Made by a program: the position numbers and the translations under genes. A model generated the notes under the pieces. That model had not been told where the DNA came from and ran no database searches. It saw nothing but the letters and a program-made list of their open reading frames with translations. From NCBI GenBank assembly GCA_949152475.1, contig OX424561.1, positions 23,678,481-23,742,480 of the forward strand: 64,000 nucleotides of DNA. The letters are read 5' to 3'. Positions 1 through 31,323 of the stretch are shown piece after piece; position 1 is the first letter of the stretch; every line of letters begins with the position of its first letter. Source of the DNA: Terebella lapidaria. Taxonomy: Eukaryota > Annelida > Polychaeta > Terebellida > Terebellidae.

Positions 1-2814
1 CTTTGTATGGTCTCTTCAGCAACTTACATGTATCAATGTCTGTTTATCTCATATTTTGTCAGTACATGTATATTCCACTATCATTTTTCACTTATTGCTT
101 ATTATTTCATATCATTTCATTTCAAGTTGCTGAATAAACAAATATCCTATCCTATCCTATCCTATTTGTATTTAATAAGTTAAATTAAGTTAAATATTCC
201 ATGAGTTAAATTATTAGGCTTAATAAACCCAATAGTCATGTACATATCATGCAAATTAAAGGCTCACGTCTGATTGTGAGAGCTCAATATTTGTGTATGA
301 CTCATGGGGATTATTCAGCAATTACTTTGCACAACAATAATACCTAGACTGTATGACATTTGGTGCTGTCAGAATGATGCAGATGTTCAAGGGTTCCCAC
401 TGACCTGAACTAACTATACGTAGGGGTCCACTGTGGTCAAGTTGCTCGATATTGACCAGAAACGCCATCAGGAATTAGATGGGGCTTGACCACAATTTGT
501 TCCCGTTCGTCTAGCCAGTGCTTTATTTACACCAAGCGAAGTTGAAACAAGGTGAAAGTTCTTTTGTTGGGCTGGAAATTGTAAGAAGATATCGTTGAGG
601 CAGAGCTGGGGTCAATTTTGGTCAGACATGCAGAGATTTTGGAATGTCTCAACCGGCCATGTTTTTCATGCCATTGCTACAGGATATATCGGCCTGAAAT
701 TTCATTGAGCCTTTGAAAAATGAGACATACAGCTCTTGATGATGAATGGCCGCAGTACAACTTGCAGCAGAGATAAAATTTCATGTTGATCGGACCTTAT
801 ACTAGTACTTGATAAACTGGACACTAGTCCAGATCAGTTCATCAATACCCGATCATGCACAAAACCATTTAGTCAAAACCTGTCTGACAGTCTGGCCATC
901 CAAACAGGGGATACCCTGGCATGTGTTTCTATTACATACATGTACATGCACTATTTGGAGAAGATCCGCTGCTGAATTTCCAGGCATCCAAGCTGCCGAT
1001 AAGTCTGGATGTTTTCTTGCCCACTAAATCATCTCCCGCTCAGTTATTGTTGTAAACACATCGGATTCCGGCCCCTTTGAGGTTCGGCCACAGCGTACTA
1101 AGGTTTCCTGGAATGAATAGGATCGGATAGATCGGTTGGTCCCCGTGTGTTTTCATACCTTCCTACTAGAAAACTCCTGACTGCCACCCACCAACCAACC
1201 TGAAGACTTTCCTCCGTAAAATGTCTGGATTTGTAGAACCCATTGATCCCTGCCTAAATACACAATACAATTCAGGATCAATCATGCCAATATGTATAGT
1301 GAGCTCTGTCGAGGAAGAACTCATTCCAGAAATCTGACTTTGATAGATTATTACAATCTGCTGGCAGCACAGGTGAGGGCAATCAGGAGAAGGCACTATG
1401 CCACTGAAGTAATTGCATAGTGTAAGCTATACTTGTGGCACAGAGTGTAGGTGGTCACTGGTCAGTTTGAACATGTTCAATGGTGATCAGGACTTTGTAC
1501 ATGTAATTACTTGGGCGATAATGTGCATCATACAACTTGATATAATACTCAGTGAAAATAATTACCAACCAAGTACTCATCTTGCCAGTATTAAAACTCA
1601 AGTCCTGAGAGGATGCCATCAGCCAATAAAACATAAAAAGATAAAATTACATCATAAATAGACCAAAACTTCAAAAAGATGGATACTAATAGACAGCCAC
1701 TATTAAGAAAAAGTCAGAAAGTCGTTGGTCTCTCATTCAGCCTCTCTGCTAACAGCTGCAGAAGTCAAGTAAGGCCAATGTTCCTGTATTTCATGCCATG
1801 GACTTTGCTACGGAAGGTGATGAGAAAGTTTACAGACGGCAGGCTTCGGTTAATAGTCTTGATCTCTACAGCTGAGAGTGCTACCCTCTGTCTCAAAAGA
1901 ATCAAAAGATTCGCATTGAGCAACAGTTTTGCACCTTCCCAGAATGTGAAAAAATCCAGTTGCACATGGCTCGGTTGGACGAATTTTTTTTGGATGCTAT
2001 ATCTTAACTAGATTTGACTTCGTTAGAGTTTGTGAACTTTGCAAAACAAAAGGAACATTATTAGGCAATGAGTTGCATTTACCGGTATCATTATCATATA
2101 TTAATTAATTACATTTTGTATATGGACGCACTCACTTGAAATTCCATGTCTTTGCTTTTAACATCTTTAGCAATATTATAAATTACCGTATGGTTTCTGT
2201 TTCTATTAGGACCAATATAGTGCAATCAAAATCCTGTACTAAGGCATCATTCAAGTCTGATTACTAGTACCCCCCTCCTGCTAAGAAAAATTTCCTACAT
2301 CATGATTATACACGCATGTAATCTTGTCAGATACACGCATGTATCTATCATACCGGTATTTTGGTTGCCATGGCAACATACTCGGTGTCTTGTGCTGGTG
2401 TGTGTGTATGAGAGAAGGTGCTGTTTATCAGCACCAATCACAAACTGAATTCCGTCAAATTCCGGGATTGTCCACCACTTGTATGTCTTTTGTATGTGAT
2501 ATATATCAGCTGGAGTACCAGATTCGATACTGAACAATGAAGCATTATTATGAAATTATGAAACAGTAACACTTTTGATACTTTTAATACTGCTACATGC
2601 TTTTAATTGTGTACTTAATTATGGCATGTAATTTTAAACTAGTAAGTCTTTTCTCTAAATAGTCTTACAGTCTTTACAGTAATTTTTGTTTAAAAATTTC
2701 TCACTTTTCAATTTGTCTGTTTTCTGGCTTGTATGATTATAACACTACTGCGTTCTAGTAGTCCCAGAGCTTTTCATTTCTATCCGTACATTTTCTATGA
2801 CACTTTGTCACCAG
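1..2814. other. Left flank, presumed intron or 5' region of PLEKHH
   Basis: Low-GC sequence without a convincing exon. It has a short CCTAT pentamer run (about 145-165) and many TACATG/CATGTA words. A reading frame at about 1755-2008 looks protein-like but carries an internal TGA; it is treated separately. I looked for the N-terminal PLEKHH exons here and did not recognise them. Confidence 0.5.
1755..2008 (+). pseudogene. Interrupted protein-like frame, possible decayed or alternative exon
   Basis: After an acceptor-like ctaacag, one frame reads LQKSSKANVPVFHAMDFATE, continues to a single TGA near 1880, then reads on (for example RIEQQFCTFPECEKIQLHMA) to a TAA at 2006-2008. Composition is protein-like but I recognise no family, and no good donor precedes the stop. 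It could be a decayed exon, a retroposed fragment or chance. Confidence 0.2.
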
Positions 2815-21411
<18,597 letters not shown>

Positions 21412-21432
21412 TAAGGAGTTTGTTGGGAGTGT

Positions 21433-21447
21433 GGGGGGGGGGGGGGG
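21433..21447 (+). repeat. Poly-G run (15 G)
   Basis: Fifteen G shortly after the PLEKHH stop codon, probably in the 3' UTR. Confidence 0.9.
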
Positions 21448-22027
21448 TATGGGGGCTAATTTGCATTTATGGATTCTTGCGGAATTTATTTGCCTGTAGC
21501 AAAGAGCAGTTGAAGAATTATAAATATAACTGTGCGTATGTGTGCAGTGTAGCGTGTATAAAGTGATGATTATGATCTATACCAACAGTGCACATTTGTA
21601 TTGCATAATCTTCAGCACATACTAAGATGTATGCATTTCATTGTTATGAGACAGTCAGCACAGCATTGAAATAAGTTTTATACAGGATATACGTATGAAT
21701 GAATGTTATTGATATGCCCTCATGTGTAATATTTTGCATGTACTAGGAAAAGTTGGGGAAACTTATATAGGATAAAACCAGTCCCAGTGTCACACTTTGT
21801 GAAGAATATTCCTGTTAATCAATCACTGGGTCTCTGTATGCCGCAATCAGTATATGTACGAGGTGTATTTCTACAGCATTCCAGGTCGTGTGTAATCGTT
21901 TTGCATTTCTGCATTGTTATATACATATTATGACTGACAATATATTATGAAAATCAATATCAAAGGCATTGTACTTATTCATTAAATTGTCAATGATTAG
22001 CCACTGCATTCAAATGTTGGGTTTGAG

Positions 22028-23560
22028 GGCATTTCATTTCTCGTTACTTTTATTTTCGGCGTTGCGTCCGTCGTCCGTCCGTCCGTCCGTCCGTCCGTCT
22101 AGCCGTCTGTCCGTCCGTCCGTCCGTCCGTCCGGCGTTAACATTTTTATCTTTAAAGTTAATGATCAAATCTTTCTGAAATTTTGCACAAAAATGCCTAA
22201 AAATATTTTGAGAAGGAGGTATTTTTTTGTTTTTTGATTTTCGCATTTTTTTCAAAATGGCGGCCGTTTTTGTCGAAAAACGCTCAATTTTGGACTTTGA
22301 CGGCCATTTTCTCAAAAACTGTCTGATCAGTTTTGAGTTTTGGGTTTCAAAAGATTCCCCTCATATACCTCTGTGATATGTATAAGTTTGGTTGCCCTAA
22401 ATTCGCCGGTTTCCGTGTGGCGGCCATTTTGAATTTTTGGCGGGTTGGCGAAAAAAAATTTTTTCACCCCAAATCGCATTACTATCCATTTTGGGCCATT
22501 TCTAGGGCAAAAAATTTTTTTCACCCTTTGAAACAAAATTTTCGGCACTTCCTTCCTTCATAATGGGAGCTGTCCGGACTGTACTCATAGAACGCTTGAA
22601 GATAGAGCTTAGAAATTGACACTTTCAAATGGGAAGTCATATATGGCGACTTGTGTGGTGACCTTGAATTTGACCTTGGATGACCTTGAAAGGTCAAAAC
22701 AGCCATTTTTGGGTCTAAAAATGCTCAAATTTGCACCTGGTCTGTATTTTCTCAAAAACTGTCTGATCAATTTTGAGATTTTTGCTTAAAAAGATTCCTC
22801 TTATATACCTCTGTGACGTGTATAAGTTTTGTTGCCCTTGAATCGCTGATCTCCGTGTGGCGGCCATTTTGAATTTTTGACGAGTCGGCGAAAAAAAAAT
22901 TTTTCGCCCCAAATCGCATTACTATCCATTTTGGGCCATTTCTAGGCCAAAAAAAATTTTCACCCTTTGAAAAAAATTTTGGACTTAGAAAATTTTCCGC
23001 ACTTTTTTCCTTCATAATGGGAGCTGTCAGGACTGTACTCATAGAACGCTTGAAGATAGAGCTTAGAAATTGGCATTTTCAAATGGGAAGTCATATATGG
23101 CGACTTGTGTGGTGACCTTGAATTTGACCTTCGATGACCTTGAAAGGTCAAAACAGCCATTTTGGGGCCAAAAAATGCCCAGATTTGCCTCTATAGATGA
23201 AATGCTTGCAGATAGAGCTCATATTTGCATTTAGAACATATAGGAAGACATATATGGCACAACTAATCATGACCTTGAACTTGACGTCAGATGACCTTGA
23301 GTGCCAAATGTCTGACTTGGAATGTGTAAATTGACCTGAGCGGCCTAAACGATTCAACCCATCATATAGAATATCAAATGCCGCACACATACTTGTAATG
23401 GTAACATCGAAGTTCATACGGATGACCTTGATTGGTAAATCCCAAGGTCATATGTTTACACTGCGAACCTTGATTGGTAAACGGTCTGTTACCTGCCAAT
23501 GCTGCCATGGCCAAACCAAAATTGTCCGGTAACCTATCTTAGCCTTTGGGCTAATTTTCT
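22028..23560 (+). mobile_element. Helentron-like family 3, copy A
   Basis: Starts near GGCATTTCATTTCTCGTTAC, followed by a GTCC tetramer tract (about 22068-22132), and ends with CCGGTAACC and the hairpin TTAGCC-TTTG-GGCTAA (23539-23554). The interior repeats a block of about 480 bp (for example GAATTTTTGGCGGGTTGGCG near 22432 and its variant near 22871) and has many TGACCTTGAA/AGGTCA words. Two related copies lie at 34.9-36.2 and 47.2-48.5 kb. Exact ends and class are inferred from the shared subterminal GGTTACCG/CGGTAACC pair and the 3' hairpin. Confidence 0.55.
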
Positions 23561-23770
23561 CCATTCCCTTATGCTCAATGTGTGCTCAATATCATAATCA
23601 AATACCCGCGTTATTCCGAATGTCTAGTCGATGCATAGGTAATAGAAATATGCAAAGAGCAGTATACAATCCCATACGAAAGCTATAAATATAAAGCAAG
23701 TAAGAAAGTAAATCAGTATTTTCATAATTGAAGTGAAGTTGAATATTCCCATATACTGGTATGTATTTGA

Positions 23771-24083
23771 CATAGACATAGAACAGAGATGGACTGCCAA
23801 CTCGTACTCTGTGACCTTGAGCTTGCGTCCAGAGGAAGAGGGGTACTTTATTTCCAGTTTGGCGTTTTCATGGAAAATTGAATTGTCAAAATGCGTCAAA
23901 TATCGTACGTGACATCATCACTCAGAAGATCGTCAAGATTGAACAATGGCAATACGACGTTATAGGTTAACAACGGAAGTGTAACTACCCTCTTCCTCTG
24001 ACCTTTTGTGACCTCAAGCTCAATAACTACAAACAGAGAGATTGATATCAGAGTTGGCAGTCCATCTCTGTTCTATGTCTATG
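23771..24083. mobile_element. 313-bp MITE with 8-bp target-site duplication
   Basis: The terminal inverted repeat CATAGACATAGAACAGAGAT runs on through GGACTGCCAACTC and matches the right end in reverse complement (24053-24083). It is flanked by identical GTATTTGA at 23763-23770 and 24084-24091. The inner arms are also partly inverted (AGAGGAAGAGG near 23831 and its complement near 23990). An 8-bp duplication fits hAT-type or similar transposases; the terminal bases are not the usual hAT CAGGG, so the superfamily is open. Confidence 0.8.
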
Positions 24084-25967
24084 GTATTTGATATTTTGTG
24101 AAAGGGAAGTAAATTATACTATACTAGAACTAAATGCTGTCTCGAAAATTCTCTATTTTCATATCCCCATCATTCATTTTTTTTCTGGAAAACTAGCCCA
24201 GAATATGTATGTACTTTTGGATACGGATTGCCGATATTTGTCAATTATATTGTAGTCATCATGGTGATGCATGATGATTTTGGTCACAATCATGGTTTAA
24301 TTCAACCAATTTGATCTTCCAATAATTTACAAGAAAAAACTTGCTGCTATATACAATTGTTTTAGATCTCAGAAATGTTTTTATGTGCTGTAGAATTGTC
24401 GGGACAAACAGAAAATATCTTGCACATGTTTCTATATAAATATCTCCTTTGTAGGCAATTAATTGCAGTGATTGAACAGATTTTACCAATGTCTCGTGAC
24501 TATAAATACTAATATTCAAAAAGTAAAAAGTGTTGATGGCAATTTGGGATTGAATGCTGCCAGTTGATGCATATTTATTTTTGTATCGTCTAGATTTGTT
24601 GTTGTTGTTGTCGTTGTTGTTGTCTAGGGAAGTGCTTATAGGTGCTAGAAACTACCCGTCGAGTGTCCGATTTGTTGCAAATGTTTTATAGAAATTTAGT
24701 GTCGTGATCAGTGTGACACGTTTGATGTTGAATGTGGCGTTTTACTCCCTGAAAAATATATATGAAACTTTTCATACTAAAGTGGCTTTTTTTAGCCGAA
24801 AAATTATGATATTTAAATACCTACATGGATTTTGATTGATATATATATTTAAGCATACATGTGTGTACCTTATATGTATATTAAGTGTATGGTGTAAGGT
24901 CTGTCATGCCTGGTGGAGTCTGGATGCAAGACTGTTGTACGAAAGAGAAAGATCAATTGCTGTTATAATTGGGTAAATAAACAAGTAAATATATGTGCTT
25001 AAAGGCTTGTTGCATGTGTTAATATCATTACAAGGTCACAAGACATCATCACAATACATTGCTACACTAAACAGGCATAACCTCCAGAACTGGCGATATT
25101 GTGTAGGATATTGAGTTATGCTTTCCTAGTCGAGAAAGCCAGAGACCCAGATTCTCACTCATCAGAGCTGTTCCTGCGTGAATTTATAACTTTCCAATTT
25201 CAAGACGTAAGAACATGTGTCCCATTTTCTGCATGAGGAGGGATATGTAATGCATCATCTTGACCATGTCGACGATCATAATAGCTTTTAGTGAAGATCA
25301 TTGACAATGTCATGAACACCATTCATATTTTGTTGCTGGAACACTGGTAGACCTCTACTTTAAATATGTGTCAATCTCGGTTTATGTGTACTTGGGTATG
25401 CGATTTCATTTTGGTGAATCCAGAAACCCTATAAAGTTTCTGATATACTTCATAAGTCAGTAGGCTGTTTAATAAGTTTTTTTTGTGATATCAAAATTAT
25501 TAGAGAAAATGAACAATATGCACGTGTGCATCGAGAGGGGATGCAATTATTATCTTGATGTGAATGGAAGTGCTTCTGCCATTAATATTGAATCTATGTC
25601 AGCATCCAGTGAATCATGTCAAGTACAATGGGTATTGTCTATATACTGTATGATATTGATTCATAAACACGCAGCGAAAAGGGATTTGGGAAAGAAAGAT
25701 GAATAATTTAAACCATTCAATGTGCTAATCGGTCTCTCATACCTCTTAAATAGAGTGGATTCCGTTTGCCGTGCATTGATACGCCCAATTCAGCCCAAAC
25801 TGTATAGGGAAGACTGACGTGGTGCAGATAAGGTACAATTGATGATGAAATACTATCCTCAGAATGAATGTGCAAAGGACTTGCATATGTAGAAAGCTCG
25901 ACCAGAAATCAAGTTGAATTGGAATAATCAAAAAGTAGAAATACCTGGAAAAAACTAAAATCTTAAA

Positions 25968-28142
25968 ATGCTCAAGCGAAGACAGTCTTCCTCTGCTTCG
26001 AGTGTTGGAACCTCTCGGGAACATCTTAACATTTGTTTGTCGATGTCCAGCTTGCCCTCACCTGCTGGAAAGGCACGTGGATCATCCGGAGTTCGAGACG
26101 ATCCTTTGAAAATGTATGGGAAGGAGCCCATGAAGAGTACCACAGAAACAAACGCAATCTCAGCTGTCCAGATTAGGTCACACGGAACGAGATTTAAATG
26201 TCATAATTCCAGAGCGGAAACTGCAATGAGGACCAGACGCCAATACACAAGAACCAATTCTCACAGATTAGAGGAAGAATTTCCCAACACGCATCGTTCG
26301 GAAATCCTTGAAATCAAACGTGGTCCTCCAGGGCGAATCACGGCAAATTCCACACTTAAACCGACTTGCAGTTTGTACTCATCCAAGACCAGTTTGACCT
26401 CGAGCACTGGAACACGATGTACATATGGAAGAGGTGAAAAGAAGCAACTCCCCAGCAATGATAACATGAGCGCCAAAGAACTGATAAAGCGGATACTCCT
26501 TTACATTGCCTACAGAGAATGGAGATACCAGCCGTGTTCCTGCTCAGTTATGGGAGAGATCTTCGCGGACTTGAAACGAACCAATTCGAGATTGTTGACT
26601 CGACGTATTGACAGCATGGAGCAAATGGAGTGGTTTCTCAAAGGTAAGTTGTAGAGCTTGATCAAACACAATTAATCAATTCAGTAATATGCGAACATCT
26701 ATTTGAAGGCACTATAATTTCATTTGCTGATAGATTAGCATGGTGTTCATTTTTCAGAGTTACTAAAGGAAGTAAGCAACCAAAGAACAAAGGTAACTTA
26801 TAATGAAGATTCCTGTACATTTTGAGTAACCGTGCCTGAACAATTAATTCGGCTCCAAATTGTGAAGATCATACCCTAAACCAGTTCCTCCTCAAGCCTA
26901 CGACCCACAACACATTATTAACATAACAGGACTAGAATCTATTCATTGTAGCCTAAGAAGACGACATGCGACACCGGAGAGTTCCGCGCTTTGCTCCAGA
27001 GCCTGGTTCGTCAGTTCCAGCTGAGCCCCGTAGTCGGCCGAGGCCTGGGTGGAGTGAGAAGAGCTAGCATGCTCCAGCGGTACAACGTGATGGTCGACGG
27101 CTGGTTCTACGGAGGCAACTATCCACCAGGGAGGGAAATGGCCTACAGGCCTCGGACCGCCGTGGCATATAAGATGTTCTCCAAGGGTTTGAGAGCTGTT
27201 TCTTTTTCATTAAAACCTATTTGTTCGTCATTTTATACAGCATCACAGAAATTGTATGCTTGTTGCTATTACCAATTCTTTTTATCCAAGGTCCCACTCC
27301 TGAACTCAAAGCTGAGGGAATAATTTGCAAGAATGGACTTACCAAGAAAACATCCAGGATATGTTCAACGTTATCTAGACCAACAAGTTTCAAGGCCGAG
27401 AATGAAGAGGTTCCGCCTGCCTCAGAAGCCAGCGAGCGACAGAGACCTGCTTCTTCTACAGAAGACTGTCACGCATCCGACAGTGAAGATGATGCAACTG
27501 ATAGTTCAGATGACAGCATCAGTGACCCCGAATCACCGAAAGACGATAAGAATCCCAAGTATCTAGATTTCCTCTTTGCTTCCTACAGTTCAGTTGCATT
27601 GTCGTGTCCACAAAAGAGTATTGTTTTGCCAATTCCAGCTAATATTCAATTCTAACGAGATAGTTACACAATAATTTCGTGGTGCATTCCCCAGGGAGAG
27701 AATCCCTCCTGAAGCTCCCAAGACCCGAGCAGAACGAGCGCTAATGCGGCACCAGCGACACAGAGAGGCCATATCGAACAAGGACGATCCCAAATGTAAG
27801 CCATCAAAAACTAACTTCCAGTTGAGGGAATTATAATATAAATCCACTTTGAAAGCGAAAGTGGAGAACCTGTGCAGAAATAATTGTGCCAAAATAATAG
27901 ACTCACAGCATTCAGAATTTGAAATGTAATTTCAAGAATACCAATGTTATTTTTCAGTTGAGAACAGAGACAATTGGGACCGTTGTGACATCAGAAAACT
28001 ACTGGGGACGGCCAGACACATCCTGACGTTCTATGCAGGTGCCCGTGTGCAAAGGAACAGCAAGGAATTTTCACCTGATATCAAAGACTCCTCAGATAGC
28101 ACTGTGGACAGACGCAAGCAACTCCAAACAAACAAGAGATGA
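25968..28142 (+). CDS. Uncharacterised protein, paralogue A of a convergent pair (6 exons)
   Basis: Exons: 25968-26643, 26758-26792, 26952-27186, 27291-27558, 27695-27795, 27958-28142; phases agree and give 1,500 nt (499 residues plus stop). I do not recognise the family. The N-terminal 165 residues are Ser/Thr/Arg-rich and look disordered, with DDPLKMYGKEPMKSTT at 44-59. A predicted helical block follows (ELIKRILLYIAYREWRYQ to ELLKEVSNQRTK, about 170-237), then a second block FRALLQSLVRQFQLSPVVGR...SMLQRYN...DGWFYGG. Exon 4 is acidic and Ser-rich; the last exon has KLLGTARHILTFYAGARVQR. No signal peptide or membrane segment is apparent. All blocks have counterparts, in order, in the minus-strand gene at 33.2-40.7 kb. 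The start is the first ATG of an open exon; upstream exons are possible. Exon 3 could also begin at 26958. Confidence 0.8.
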
Positions 28143-28262
28143 ACGACAACGACTCCACGATCCACAACAATATTGATGAGAAACTATCTCTGACACGAGA
28201 GTAAATGACAAGCCAAATATCTAGATTTTATGAAGAACTACTTGAATTTACCTTTGCATGAC

Positions 28263-28268
28263 AATAAA
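28263..28268 (+). promoter_or_regulatory. Polyadenylation signal of paralogue A
   Basis: AATAAA 121 bp after the stop codon, within ACAATAAAGTTG; a second possible signal (GAATAAAATGG) follows about 30 bp later. The position is typical for an animal 3' UTR. Confidence 0.6.
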
Positions 28269-28967
28269 GTTGTTAACGCAGGACGTGTTTGAATAAAATG
28301 GCTCCAATCACAAAACAAAACCCGACTCTTGGTACACGTACGATTCAAGCCATTGATGTATAATTTACTGGATATCTATCGATACATCTGCTGACGTGAG
28401 TATATTAAAATAACCCATGGTCAGTGTAAAGGTTGTGGTGTGTTAAGCAAACAATCTGCTCGTTGATAGCAATGGAGCCTTTCTTGGAATGGTCGTAGAA
28501 TAATGTATGAGATCCTTTTGTTGTCCTTCCTACAGCGGGTCTCTTCGTAATATTGGACAGTAAAAATTTGCGTTTTGGAAGGAAAAGTGCTACGTACATG
28601 AGCCAATTTACATATACCAGGTTGTGGTGTCGTCTGAGGTCGAGTTCAAGTTCTCTAAATGATCCATTATTTAATATGACTTGATTTGTTAATAATACAA
28701 TCCTAATATCCTATCGTTTTATCGGCATTCAGGACAGACGTGATCTTAAGATTTACCACTCAAGTTCAAGTTCAACAAAATGTCCAACACATACAACTAA
28801 ATTACTCTATGCATATGACATAATGCTGAAATCTACGATTGTTTTGTATGCTGGAGATAATTCACACATTTATCAATAAACGTATGTCACCTTGAGATTT
28901 ACCACCCGAGATCATCTCAGGCTAATTTGCAGGTCATCACAAGATCCACCATGACGTATGACTTCCC

Positions 28968-31323
28968 TATGAAGCTACTTTAGGGACATTCGCCTTCACC
29001 TTCTCGTAATTTCGCCTTCGCCCACTTTCGTCTTCGACTTCTCGTAATTTCGCCCTCGCCTTTTCGTGATATTGCCTTCGCCATCGTCTTCGTCCACTCT
29101 CGCCTCCGCCTTCTTGTAATTTCGCCTTCGTCTTCGTGGTGTTTTCGCCCTCGCCTTCGTCCACTCTCGCCTTCACCTTCTTGTAATTTCGCCTTCGTCT
29201 TCGTGGTGTTTTCGCCCTCGCCTTCGTCCACTCTCGCCTCCGCCTTCTTGTAATTTCGCCTTCGTCTTCGCGTAATATCGTCTTCGTCTTCGTGGTGTTT
29301 CCAGCCTCGCCTTCGTCCTCCCCTTCGCCCACGTTCGCCTTCGCCTTCGCCCAATCTGGGCTTCGCCTTCTCGTAATTTCGCCTTCGCATACTGATGTAT
29401 TCGTATGTAATACAAAGTCATACGTATGGAATAAAAACTCATACGTGTGAGATACTAACAAATACGTATGAGATACTAACTCACACGCAGGAGATATTTC
29501 ATATCGCTACCGTATATTTCGTATAGCCCGATAAACTGCGTAGCATGTATGATTGCGTTGTATCTACCGGCTACCGTCGAATGCACAATATCGTATGTTG
29601 CCTGCTAATATCGATTGCGAAGTATCATATTGCGCGCTTGAATTATTCGTTATTTTGATAATTGATAATCATGCCCATGCAAATATATATTTAATATATA
29701 GTATACTCCCTCGTAATAAATTATATATATATTCATGCTAAAAGGTGTGGTTTGTCACTCCGCCAATCATAGGTACCACCTCACCTTTACCTCCCCCCAC
29801 CCCTCCCCCCCACACACACCTACAATGGGGTACATTATCGAACGGTACAAATTGTTTGTGCCTTCTTGTAAATAGACCCACGTTGCCATATAAAGGCATT
29901 CCAATTTTCACAGTTTAATCATGCATGACTAAAATTAATCGATATTCATAGGACATGGTCGGTGCTGACCAGTAAGGCAACTAAAATTTGTCAACAATAC
30001 TAACTTTGTTATGCATGGAAGGTTTTCCCAGAAGAGGGCATTAAATGCAACGTGGGTCTTTACTGAAAGACTTCAATGAATTTGCAACTGGCGTAGGCAC
30101 CCCATTGTAGACACAACACCTAACCATTGTCACGTGTTATCTGCATTGCAGTCGACTTCAACGAGACTTCTGATTGTTTAGTTCATCTTAAATAAACTTT
30201 TAAACGAAAACTAACCATCTTAAATATATACAGATATTATGTATATACCATAATGCGAAGAAAAACCATAGTGTCCATACTTGATAAAAAAAATTGGTTG
30301 GAATCCTTATAACATGAAAATATTCGTTGAAATATTCCGCCGTGATCAAACATACAAACCGAACGATTGTAGAATAAAAGGAATGTCAGTCTAAGTATTT
30401 CTGAGGAGATAAACAGGATATATCAGCGTTCCATTATAGATTTGAACGTGCATATGTTTACAATATTCTAAAACTCACTGGATATCACGATATGCATAAC
30501 AATAAAAACTACTCATGCTACATATAGCCGTCATATTCAATTCACAGAACGACTTATCCGAACGGAAATATAAGAACAAGAATATTTCAAGAACGAAAAA
30601 GAAAACTTTTGGATGCTGAGATGAAACCGGATAAATTGTCTTTATGTACAGTGTAAAATTAATTCTAAAAAAATAATATTAATTGCCAATAAAGATCGGT
30701 ATCGGTTATGGTGGACACTTACGATATATCATGAGAATATGGTGAATATCGAAATGCTTCAGTTTAATAATAAATATAAACACCTGACCAATCGCAGTCT
30801 TTAGGCGCTTTAATTTCACGGAGTTTCTATGGCAACATCATGGTCGGTATCGCATACGTATGACATATTATCTCATACGAATGAGATATACTATATCTTA
30901 CGTATGACTTATTATTCCATACGTATGACTTTGTATCACATACGTATGAGAAGGCGTACCTCATACTTTGTATCTTATCAGCTTATACGCATGAGAAGGC
31001 GAAGGCAAAAGTACGAGAAGGCGAAGCCGAAAGTGGCCGAAGGCGAGGGCGAAAGCGAAACTACAAGAAGGCGAAATTACGCGAAGGTGAAGGCGAAGTT
31101 ACGAAATTCCAAGGTCTAAAACACCACACAAAGTGAAGACAAAACCACACAAAGACAAAAGCAAAATTACAAAAAGTCGAGGGCGAAATTGGGCGAAGGC
31201 GAAATTACGAGAAGGCGAAAGCGAAATTACGCGAAGGCGAGGGCGAGAACACCACGAAGGCGAGGGCGAGAACACCACGAAGGCGAAAATACACGGAGAC
31301 GAATGTCCCTAGTGTAGCTTTAT
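28968..31323. mobile_element. 2.36-kb foldback element with minisatellite arms
   Basis: Outer ends TATGAAGCTAC (28968) and GTAGCTTTAT (to 31323) are inverted and lead to TTAGGGACATTCG and its complement. The direct repeat ACTTCCC lies immediately outside both ends (28961-28967 and 31324-31330), a 7-bp target duplication. The left arm (to about 29390) is a tandem array of TTCGCCTTC/TCGTAATTTCGCC; the right arm (30980-31310) is the same array inverted (GGCGAAATTACGAGAAGGCG). Inside each arm lie TACGTATG-type palindromic repeats (29395-29480 and 30845-30955). Long, internally repetitive inverted arms are the defining look of foldback transposons. No transposase found. Confidence 0.85.
29820..30110. 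mobile_element. Nested inverted-repeat element within the foldback centre
   Basis: CTACAATGGGGT (29820-29831) is matched by its complement ACCCCATTGTAG ending at 30110. Inner segments also pair (AGACCCACGTTGC near 29876 with GCAACGTGGGTCT near 30048; TGCCATATAAAGGCATT with GAGGGCATTAAATGC). The flank is CA-rich, so a target duplication (ACAC) cannot be judged. It appears to be a roughly 290-bp MITE inserted in, or forming, the loop of the larger element. Confidence 0.6.

Larger units (their letters stand above)
21412..25967. other. Region downstream of PLEKHH, before the next gene
   Basis: Presumed 3' UTR plus intergenic DNA. It holds a 15-G run, a Helentron-like copy and a short MITE, listed separately. 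An AATAAA at 24976-24981 is one candidate polyadenylation signal, but the true transcript end is not evident. No convincing exon seen. Confidence 0.6.

Noticed and set aside
26758..26771. 14-nt microexon in paralogue A using the first GTAAGC donor
   Set aside because: The later donor at 26793 gives a 35-nt exon that matches the length and phase of the equivalent exon in paralogue B.
28967..29461. Open frames rich in Glu, Lys and Arg (EGEGE, RRRRN) on the minus strand
   Set aside because: Translation of the GAAGGCGAA minisatellite arm of the foldback element; all minus frames are open, as expected for a repeat.
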